From Heliocidaris erythrogramma (taxonomy: Eukaryota; Echinodermata; Echinoidea; Camarodonta; Echinometridae), in assembly GCA_025617745.1 (NCBI GenBank), contig CM046870.1, forward strand, positions 21,905,501 through 21,969,500: a stretch of DNA of 64,000 bases. Reading direction: 5' to 3'. The notes below the pieces were generated by a model, which saw only the letters and a program-made list of their open reading frames with translations, did no database searches and had not been told where the DNA came from. Both the position numbers and the translations under genes were made by a program. This document shows positions 33,801 to 45,800 of the stretch, piece by piece. Numbering within the stretch: the stretch's first letter is position 1; the number at the start of each line of letters is the position of its first letter.

Positions 33801-36800
33801 TGTGTGCTGAAATACCAGTCCAAAAGGTTTGTGTAAGCAAGGTAATTGCATACATGTACATGTAACAATGATTTGTAGAATTTTTTTTTACCATTGTATG
33901 GATAGAATTCTTATTGTATTCATTGAAAATCAAACAAGAAATTCCTTTATAATTCCATGTGAATGATCATTTTTCGTGATACTTCAGTGTCGGTTTTTCT
34001 TACAGGTTAATAAACAATTAACTAATTTTATCTACCATGTCTTAAACACAAATAAAAAATACAAAAGAACCCCAGTGTGTTTTAATACACCTGTATGTAA
34101 AGTCCAGTGTGTATGAAAAACAGGAATACAAATTTATGTATTACGGAGAGCTGTTAGCTATGTGTACAGTACAGAGTGTATGTATGTACAGTATTCAGTA
34201 TTGTGCTTTTTCTTATTTTTCTATAAATAACTTGTGATCTTAAGCTTGTAAATTGAGACTACATGTTGTTGTAAGCATACACATAAGGCGTCAGTGAAGC
34301 ACATCTTTTGTCTGGGTAGAGAGCCAGTTATTATTACTGCAAACCACTCATCTGTTAAATATTTGAATCAAGTGAAGATGGTGGTTGATCGATGTACGTC
34401 ATACTACAGAGATGATACATGATGAGTAGTAGAGGTGAACCTGGTATCCATTATTAGATTGATGTACATGATGTAGATCATTGTACTACATGTAGCTGGT
34501 GTTAAAAAACAGTGGACACTTTTGATCATCAATAACCCCCAAATTATACCTCGTATCAGACTGAGGATTTTACATTTTAGAGTTGAAGGATGTATAATTC
34601 ATTGGGAACAAGTTTCATGACATTTCTCTCAGTATTTTTCTTTAAAGTCATTGTAACAAGAAAAATGGCTTAAATTTCAGAAATAAGGCAATTTATATAT
34701 TTTTGGAAAGCTTAGCCTGTAGGAGTAGGAATAACCATGTTTCAAAACATGAAAGCTTCTCTAAAATAGTTTGAGAGACGGTATTTTGACACTCCTTAGC
34801 GAGCGCCAGAACCCGATCTGACTGCGAAATTTGTGGCACAGAAATGATGTCATTCTATAGACCCATTGTTCTGCTGCAGAACCGATGCGTATGTTCATGT
34901 ACGTGTGTCACTGCAGTTCCATGCAGGCAAAATAAATGTTACTTCTTTACTACAAAAAATACTAGAATTAAAATACATTCCAAAATCCAAATTTATTTGC
35001 AGCAAAGACAAAAGTATATTTGAAAAGTGCCTCAGATTTCTACCAGTTCTACTAAACTAACGAATTTCTTATATTTGTCGGAATGAGTCTGCTGAAATGA
35101 GCAGACTTCAGCTGCCCGTAAACCAGCGTCGTCCCCTGCAGGCTCGCCCTGTTGCGCCCAGGCACGGGGCGCTGGTTCGTGCTGATAAGCCTGAGGTTGC
35201 CGTGCCGCTTCAGCCGCATGATCAAGCCTGTCCCCTTCTTCTATATCTCCTCGACTTCGCCACTGTCATTTCGTTATCACTATCCTCACTGAAGGAATTC
35301 TCGACATCAAACTCAAATTCTAAATGTGCATCAATGTCAGAATCAAATATTTTGATGGTTCACCAGAGAAAGCAGTAGACAAGAAACACAGGTAGACCGT
35401 CGCTAGCTATAATACATGTAGCTCAATCAATATCAATGCTCTTTGTATCATTTTCGCATTATTTGAACAACTACAATATTTCATGCTGACAAACTGACGT
35501 AAACATGTACAGTATACCTGTATATAATTAATTGTTTTAGCCATTAAAAAAAGGCTTCTAGTTACTTATGAGACCAGATTATTTGAATAGCATATTATGG
35601 AATAGCATCTTTGCTTTCAAAGTAAATTTTTTTAAAATCAAGAATTTTACTGTACAACAAAGATGAAATTTGGCACATTTAGCCTCAACAGGCATAATCT
35701 ATGTGCACTGATTACTGTGTAGAGATTTGGGTTTATAGAATGACGTCACTCACTAATTTCGGCTCGATAAAGACAGGTGCTCCTGGGCGAAAATGCAGAA
35801 GTGTATCAGTCAGTTTTGACTCGCAATTTCTTCATGGGGAGAATTATTTTCAAATAAATGATATTGATAACCTGTTTCAGGAAACCTTTCCCTTTGCTAT
35901 GACACCAATTTTCATATGATTTTTATCATTTTTGACTCTTGTTCCAATGACTTTAAATATTGCTCTGAATATTTAATTAGATTTTTCACTGTTTGAAAAA
36001 TCAAGGCAACACAATCGTTTTGTATCAGTAATTAATTCAGAACACAACAATTGCCTTTGTGTGTTGCAGCTGTCATTTCTGCCAACCTTTTGCTGTCCAG
36101 TGTCATTCATGACAAAAACAATGTATTGGTTCTGTCAGTTATCAGCAAAGTTAAGAGTCTTGAAAAGGCTTAGAAACTTTCATATTCCGATCATTAAAAG
36201 GTAATTTATGAAAGAATAGGCTTTTTTTCTGTATATCCTGATACATGTATATATCCCATGAAAACTTCATGGTTGACTGAGAAAACCATTTTGAATTAAA
36301 ACCTTGCCAAAACTAATATTTCTAAACACTCAATAAAGCAGTTAATTGGTCACTGAAGTATAAAATTATTGATGAGATACGTAAGGATATACGGAGGACA
36401 GAACCTCTTTTTTAATAAATTATTGATCAAATATCAATATTTATAAGCCTTTTTATGATTCTCAACTTTTCTGACACCAGCCAGAAGAAATACCAATTCT
36501 TGTCAAGTCTGGATTTTGCACCATGTTACAAAAGTGGTCTTTGCTCACTCGAGCATAAAATATCGCCCAATCTTTAGGTGTCATGTACATGTACTTGTAA
36601 TAGAATAGGCCCTTAGCTATCTACAGGTATGACATTTTGCTTCAAATATTTTGAAATATTTATTTGCCAAGACGTTTTCTGACTGTTTACTTTTTTCTGG
36701 GACACACTGTATATTGTATATGCCCCTGTTTTATCCTGTTTGGGCGATGTAGAACTTTGTAATTAGTTTTTATATCACAAACATACTCTACACTGTACAT

Positions 36801-39800
36801 CATTATCCAAATCGTTTTGACCTATTAAAGTACATGTGTATATCCTTTTTCTAAATACATGTACATGTAACTGTAAGCTCAGTTTTGAGCTTCATGTGTT
36901 TTTGTTGACAAGCTGGAAAAGTCCTTGACAAGTAAAGTGCACAGATTGACATGGACTTAGCTACTTGTAGGCCGAAGTATACAGTGTGGTCATCGGTATG
37001 CTTTTTTACAGTGTACATGTACATGTAGGCTAGTTGTTTGAGAAAATTATAGAAATATTCATTGATCATGATTTCATGATCATGTCAAAATGTAGAATTA
37101 CCATGTAGACAAATGTACATGTAGACCAGAATTTTACTCAGTATGATAGTAATCATATTTTGCATGTTGTATATTTCCCATGAATTTTATTTAATTCCAT
37201 GTAAATGCTGGTTACATGTACATATACATGTAGATGGGAAAATGTGTATGTTATGAATTATGAACTTACATGTAGTGTAAAGCAGTATATTGACCTAATG
37301 TACATGTACAATTGACATGTACATGTACATATTTGTGGTATGTGGATGTAGAGAGGGCCAATTTCCTGAATCCTGATACGCAATATGTAATTTGATGTAT
37401 TAAAAAATTGTGGTATCGCATACATGTATACAGTACCGGTATATGGAGAAAAAAAATTTGTACATACACCTGTAATATGTACATGTACATGTGTACAGTA
37501 GTGCATGTACTATCTTGTATACTGTTATTTATTTTTCATTCGTGTGAATACAATGACACTTACAGGAATGATATGTCAGGGAGTCACTAGATTGGAATGC
37601 ATTGGTTTCACGGATTAACAAACCTCAAAGCTGTGTACATACACATGTAGGCCTACTTGATTGACATGTCATCATTCAAATAAGTTTGATGTATTATATG
37701 TCCTGCAAATATGGTGTTGGCCTACAAGTACATTGTACATACATGTACATCATTCTACCAGGAAATCAATAGCTTCATTGAGTTGTTTGTTTGGTTTTTC
37801 TTTCTATTGGAATCTCTGTACAATTTGCTTTTAGAGATAACCCCTAAAACAGGACATAATTTTTGCCTAGTTAGCATGTGTGTGTTTGTGTGTGTGTGTA
37901 TGTGTGTAAATTGAGTTTGACAGATGTGTATCAATCAAATATGTGTCTGGGACTGACCTTTAATGTCCCCATCCGAAAGACGTGACTGAGATTCGAACCT
38001 GGGTCAGATCAGAGTCAGTTTAATAATAATACATGACATTTATATAGCGCTAATTGCAAAAGCCTCTAAGCGTTTGTAGGTGAATACAAAGAGCTGCCTG
38101 TAAACGTTACCGCTAGACCAACTCCTGATCCTGACTAATGCATGATCCCCCTACATTTCTGTTAGTGTCATTTTGATGTAGGCAAAGACCCAGTTCTTAT
38201 TACAAGGGATCGCGCGCCACCTCTGAGGTGAGAACGCAGCGACGTCGTTTTGGGGCGATCCACGGAGGTCCACGGTGATCCAAACTGGACCATCTCTGGG
38301 GGGTGGTCCAAGAGAGATTCGCAGTTTACTGTTACGGTGCAGAGAGTGCAAAGATAGATCTCGCTACCCTCTGCGGGTGTGTGCCAGTGGACCTCCTTGG
38401 CAACGCGCCATGGGTCACCTCACGATCCACTTTACAATCTCATAATGAAAACGGGGTCATAGTGATACTATTATTCTTATTTTGGCCTGCATTATACAAA
38501 ATCCTAATTACGAAACAAAATTTAACCCCCCCCCCCACCAAAAAATTAAAAATTGAAAATAAAAATAGAATACATGTATCAAACACAAAGTAAAATATGT
38601 AAGCTATAGGAAACTGGTTTAAATAATTTTCTCCAAAAATTGACCAATTGTTATGAAATATCTTTTTGACTGTATAATTTTAGGAGACCATGGGTTCTAC
38701 ACTGTAAACACTTGCATTGTACTTGAAGATTTTACGATGTAGTTTATGCACTTCAAACAGATGAAAGTGAAAGAGCATGTGCATGCTGTTTGTGAACAAT
38801 ATAAAGAAAGGTATTATGTACACATCTATAGGCCTACATGTACAGTATGCCGTAAGAAATAAAATGAAACCGACAAAATACATGTACCAATCTCCAATCC
38901 CATTTCCCTTTATGGACAAAGTAACAAATTACATTTGAGTGTACAATGAGAAGCTGTACATATGATACACGAACATATATTGCAAAGAGCATCAATTGGT
39001 TTCATTTTCATAACCTTTCAAAACCAAGGATGCGTTCACTACTGAATTCAATATCATTTCTCTTTCTTCATTCTACTGATTCATAGTAGTAAAAGCAAGT
39101 GGTTTCATATTTTTAAGACCAGTAAAGAAGAGATGGAGAGAAAGGTTTTATGTTTTTAAAACCCAATGGAGATAAGAGGGGTTACATAGATATTTTGAAG
39201 ACCAGTGAAAGAGAGAAGAGAAAGGTTTCATATTTCTTAAAGACCGGACAAGAGAAGAAGAGAAAGATTTCATAGTTTAAAGACCGGACAAGAGAAGAAG
39301 AGATAGTTTTTATATTTTTAAAGACCAGACAATAGAAGAAGAGAAAGGTTTCATATTTTTAAAGACCAGACAAGAGAAGAAGAGAAAGGTTCTATATTTT
39401 TAAAAGATCAGACAAGAGAAGAAGAGAAAGGTTCTACTTTTAAAAGACCAGACAAGAGAAGAAGAGAAAGGTTTAATATTTTTAAAGACCAGACAGGAGA
39501 AGAGAAAGGTTTCATATTTTTAAAGACCAGTGCAGGAAAGAGAGTTTCATATCGTCTGTCGCCGTGCCAGAAAGGCATTAACCCGGATGCTTTAAAGGGA
39601 AAGTCCACCCTGGTAAATGTATTAAGTGGATATGAATAAAGGAAAAAAAATGAAAGAAACAGATTAGTGAAAGTTTAAGCAAAATCCGATGCGAAATAAG
39701 AAAGTTTGAAGTTGTAATCAATCATACACAAATTGGCAACTCTGTGACGTACATGTATCTTGCGAGCTCCTCTCCCACATGCCCTGTACCCCAAAAAATG

Positions 39801-42800
39801 ATTAATTTCCATTTTCTCCAAAGAAAATATTGAAACATACATGCACCTTAGACATAAAACCTGTATGAAACAAATCTATTCCTAAATCAAGAACTAAAGA
39901 AAATGAAACTTTATGAGATTTTCTGCACTGAGCAAATGGGAGAGGAGCTCGCAAGATATGTCACGGAGTTGCCAATTTGTGTTTGATTGATTACAACTTC
40001 AAAAATTCATAAATGTCTTATTTCTTATCGGAATTTGCTCAAACTTTTACTATTCTGTTTCTCTCAATCTTCTTCTTTTCAACTTAATACAAGTGTGGAC
40101 TTCCCCTTTTGACAGACAGTTGATGACTTTTTGCTTCAAACAGACAATATTCTGAAAGACCAATGCAGGGAATAAACAGGAAAGGACCTAGATGCCACCT
40201 ACATCCTCCACCACTGTTGCTTATTTCCTGGTTGGCTGTATCATATTCAAGTGCAGAAGACATAAGACTGTGAAGATGGTTTATGTCTAGGTGATCAACA
40301 TCAAAATAGAAGATTATAAATGGTGGTTGGTTGGTTGTATCATATTCAAGTGTAGAAGACATAGGACTGTGAAGATGGTTAAATGTCTAGGTGATCAACA
40401 TCAAAATAGAAGATTATAAATGGTGGTTGGTTGGTTGTATCATATTCAGACATAGGACTATGAAGATGGTTATTAAAATGCCAAGGTGATCAACATCAAA
40501 ATAGAAGATTATGAATGGTGGTTGGTTGGTTATATCATATTCAAGTGTAGAAGACATAGGACTGTGAAGTTTGTTAAATGACTAGGTGATCAACATCAAA
40601 ATAGAAGATTATGAATGGTGGTTGGTTGGTTGTATGATATTCAAGTGTAGAAGACACAAGACTGTGAAGATGGTTAAATGCCAAGGTGATCAACATCAAA
40701 TAGAAGATTATGAATGGTGGTTGGTTGGTTGTATCATATTCCAAGTGTAGAAGACATAGGACTGTGAAGATGGTTAAATGACTAGGTGATCAACATCAAA
40801 ATAGAAGATTATAAATGGTGGTTTGTTGGTTGTATCATATTCAAGTGTAGAAGACATACATGTATAGGACTGTGAAGATGGTTTATGTCTAGATGATCAA
40901 CATCAAAATAGAAGATTATGAATGGTGGCTGGTTGTATGTGTAGAAGACACAAGACTGTGAAGATGGTTTATGTCTACAGATACATATACATGTAGGCGA
41001 TCAACATCAAACGAGAAGATTTTAAATGGTGGTCAAGCAGTAGTTGGTTGGTTGTATCATATTCAAGTGTAGAAGACACAAGACTGTGAAGATGGTTAAA
41101 TGTCTAGGCGATCAACATCAAAATAGAAGATTATGAATGGTGGTTGGTTGGTTGTATGATATTCAAGTGTAGAAGACACAAGACTGTGAAGATGGTTAAA
41201 TGCCAAGGTGATCACCATCAAAATAGAAGATTATGAATGGTGGTTGGTTGTATGATATTCAAATGTGGAAGACAAAGGGATATCAGAGATGGTTTACATC
41301 TGATCTGGTCAACAAAATACAGGGTTTCCAGCTCTTTTGGAAATAAAGGAAAACCTGGAAAATGTGTTCCCTTTTGCCCAGCAAGAGAAAAGTCAGGAAA
41401 TGTCATTGGCCCAAAAAGAAAGTATTCAGTCTTGTACATTTTTCTCATGTCCAAACAGCATATGTGACCCTCAACCACAAAACGACCAATAAGTCAGAAA
41501 TTTGGGTTTTTATAAATTTCAACACAGTTTGAAAGCTTAGATTCGAAGCTTTAAAATGATATATATACAGTAACTTGTCTAGTATGGACTAAGCAAACCC
41601 TTGTACATGTAAATTACAACGAGAATATCAACGTGTCAGACAGGCTAATTAGTAATGACCAAAACAATAGAGAAAACGGGCTCTAAAGAAGAGTGACCAT
41701 TTAAGAGTGCCTAATCTGTGTCCTATTGTTTGTCGCACAAAAGGTTGAGTCAAAACTCCCTAGCATACACTGTGAAGTACTATTTGGATTGGGTTGAAAT
41801 TTTCCATACCTTCAGAATAGATATATTTCTATGTACCTTTAGATTTTGAATATCAGACAGTGCATAGTTTTTAAGCTATACCAGAAAAGCGATGTGAAGT
41901 ACAATCCCAGCAAGTTAACACACAGAGTTTGAATGTCCAGGAAAACATGGTCATTTTGAATGAGAGTAAAAACATATTTCAACAAGGTATTTTTAACCTG
42001 AAATTTTGTCAGATGGTAGATTAATAAATGAACTTTGAGAAAATACAAAAAAGTTAAAATCAAAATTTCCACCCCAAACCACCTTTTTCAGCTGTTTACT
42101 CTAAAACTCCCATTGCGACTTATTGGTCGTTTTGTGGTGGAGGGTCACATATTTAGTGGGTGATTGGATATGGTGGCTTTTCAGTGCTTAAAATGCCTCC
42201 TTTACTGATCCTGGAATCTAACTCCATCAGGTAAAAATACATGTACAGGAAAATCAGGAAGTTTTATATTCATGAAATACTAGGACCCCTGAAGTAGAAT
42301 ACCAGTATTATAAAGGGCAACTTAGTTAATAATTTCAGTGTTACTTGTTGTAATTCTAGTGTTATCATTTTAGAATGAAATTGTGCATGAATATAGCCTA
42401 CAATAATTCTAGTAAATTGACAAACATTTGAAATTTAATGATTTGGCTTTATCATAACTTCAGGCTGAGCGAAGTATAGTATACCAAAAGTGTCTGGTGT
42501 GAAATGTAATAAAATATGTGCTATAAAATTTTGGTTTTGGACCTGTATTGTACAAGCTTCTCACAGTCTTGAAAGTTCAAGGAGAAAAAGTCTACATGTA
42601 GTTTGACATGTTGTAAAATGGTTTTACATGTACAGGTACATACCTCATACCTCATGTCTGTCCGCAGGAACTGCTAATTTTCATGAACTGTCTCTTCTCA
42701 TTTCATTTGTGTGTTGTAGATCAGTGAGCTGAGCCATGTAAGCATTCCCGTCATGTTGATGCCAGATGACTTCAAAGCCAATGGCAAGATCAAGATTGAC

Positions 42801-45800
42801 AATCATCTCTTTAACAAGTAAGTTCATCATTTTACTGAGCCTGTATATATAGAGGAAGGGGCAGTGGCAGATTTAGGGGAGGGGTCTCAACTGGCCTGTG
42901 CTCCCTTCCCTCTTTGTATAATCCATTTTAAGTACTCACGAAGAATGACTTCAAAGCCAAAGGCAAGATCAAGATTGACAATCATCTCTTTAACAAGTAA
43001 GTTCATCATTTTACTGAGCCTGTATGTATAGAGGAAGGGGCAGTGGCAGATTTAGGGGAGGGGTCTCAACTGGCCTGTGCTCCCTTCCCTCTTTGTATAA
43101 TCCATTTTAAGTACTCACGAAGAATGACTTCAAAGCCAAAGGCAAGATCAAGATTGACAATCATCTCTTTAACAAGTAAGTTCATCATTTTACTGAGCCT
43201 GTACAAATGTATGTATAGGGAAACAGGCAGTGGCAGATTTAGGGGAGGGGTCTCAACTGGCCTGTGCCACATTCCCCCTTGTATAATCCATTTTAAGTAC
43301 ACACAAAGAATGACTTCCAAGCCAAAGGCAAGATCAAGATTGACAATCATCTCTTGAACAAGTAAGTTTATCATCCTCTTGAGCCCACATTTACATGCAC
43401 AGTGGCAGTAGAGCTCTTGTGGAATTGATGTTGTAAAAGTGTGATTTATGTGTATTACCAGAGCTCTTTTGGAGCTTTTCCAGAGCTAGATTGCTCCCAT
43501 TGTGGCATATATATATATACACACAAAAAATGTTCCACTACCCCCCCCCCCCCCCCATTGTGTTCTTGAGAATCACAATCTTTATCTAGAAAATTTACGA
43601 TTACACTGGCAAAAATATATGAATCAAAATTCAAGAAATCAAATTTTCTGCCATTGTGACTAAACCTCACGTTTCCTTCACTTTTCTCTAATTGCATCTT
43701 GACAGGGAAAATTTGCCAAGTCATTTCAAGTTCAAGGAGTACTGCCCGCAGGTCTTCAGGAATCTGAGAAATCTTTTCAGTATCACAGATCACGAATACC
43801 AGGTAAGGAAACTTGTCAAGAGAAGGTTGTGTTTCATTGGGGAAAATAAAACAAATTCTAGTTTGCAAACTATTATTCTCCAACTATAAATATATGCTTC
43901 AATATTTGGGAATGAACAAGGACACAGACTTGAAGGCCATACACGAGGTTCCTGATTCTGATTGCAAAAAATAATATTTCCAAAAACACCAAGAATGTAT
44001 ACTATAACTAAGGAGGTACTAGTACCACCTTTCTATAACAGAGAAAACCCAGAGCATAACAATAAAGAAAAGGACAGAAGCAAATGAAGCCATCAGATAA
44101 TGTCTGTAGATTACCAGAAGAAAATTCTTTCCAGTTAAAGGCTTCCCTCATTTAATAGCTGATAATAGAAACACATAAAGTGTACATGTATGAAATGAAA
44201 GATGGGAACATAAGCAGCAACCTTATTTCTTTAAAGATTAATGATAACAATTATGTAGACTTTTAAAGAGCACTTTCTCTGACACAATGTCAATGAATAA
44301 GCAAAGAGGTGAAAAATGATACATGATAAGAGGCGATAAAATGATACAAAGTGAAAAATGATACATGGCTATCATAATAGGAATGAGCTTTTGTTTTTCA
44401 TAAGTCTTGTGTGAGAAATTTAGTCAATTAAATTTAAGGAACTGCTTCTCCATATTATGTCTATCCAAGTGATGAATAGAATCCCTGGTGTTGGACTTCC
44501 TGGTTATTGTGAAACTCTATTACTGGACATGGCTGTTCGATTAAGAGGAAATAAACAGAGGAAGTGGTGTTTTGAGCTTGAAAATAATAGATACATGTAC
44601 ATACACCAGACAGGAAGAAGGTGTGGTTTACAGAAATCTTTTTGATGGTACATGTAAATTCAGTAAGACCTAAAAAACTGCTGGGTCTAAACCCAACGGC
44701 TATGGTTAGGCTAACAACTTTTATGTCAATAACTTCAATGGTCTAAGTAACTCTAAGGGTCAGATCTTATGGGCTAGATTGGGCGACAATTTTAGGACAG
44801 GATCTTGGCCTAGTAGCTTTTTATTAAACGAAATATTAAACAGAGGGATAACATTCATTTATTTCAGAACATTTCTGTCCGATCTCACCTGAGAGATTGG
44901 TTGCAATCTCCCTTTAATGGATCTACGTTACGTTATACTTCTTTAGCTCTTCACTAAACCTCTGTCTTTCTCTGTTGTTTCTATCACAGAATTCCTTTGT
45001 ATGTTCAGCACCAATCTACGATGACTCTGCGGGTAAGAGTGGCGCCAAGTTCCTCCGGTCCAGCGATGGGAAGTTTGTCGTGAAGACGATATCCAAAGAA
45101 GAGGTTGAACTCATGCATAACATTCTCCCACCATACCACCAGGTTTGAAATCCCTTTATTTTTCTCTCAGAAGAAAGACAAGGGAGATATTCTTTTATTC
45201 TCATTTCTATATCCTGGAGAACTTGTGTACTCATGGCAAATCATAAATCATACATGTACCATGTAGCTGAAGGAAGCATGACTGTATAATATATTTTTCT
45301 TAGTCACAGCTAGAAAAATTCAGTGTTTCAGTCAAATCTTTTTCAGTAGTTGCCTTGTTTTACTACATGTCAGTGTTTTGTAGACAGCTTTCTATGTAAA
45401 TTGAAAGCATAACTCTATCACAGTGACTACCTGTTTACAATGACTACTGTTTTTGTATCCTTTGAGCAATGTCTCTAAGTGATACATGTATGTGTATTGA
45501 ATGGAAATGGTCAGTGAAGACCATTCTGACTTTAATTAGCAGCAATCATTTGACTGAAAGTCTCTTTTACATCCATCACAGTACATAGTTGAGAAGCATG
45601 GCGAGACGTTGTTACCACAGTACTTGGGCATGTACAGGTTAACGGTAGACGGAGCTGAGACGTACATGGTCATCATGAGGAGTATATTTGGTCATACGCT
45701 ACCCATCCACAGAAAATATGACCTCAAGGGTTCCCTCATTGACAGACAAGCCAGCGACAAAGAAAAGGTACTTACAATGCAAGATGTAGAGTTGGATTTA

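Noticed and set aside
39117-41275. CRISPR-like array
   Set aside because: Units are repeated end to end without unique spacers, in an animal intron.
43455-43883. 142-aa minus-strand open frame
   Set aside because: Antisense of kinase exon 3 and flanks, including a poly-C translated as Gly.
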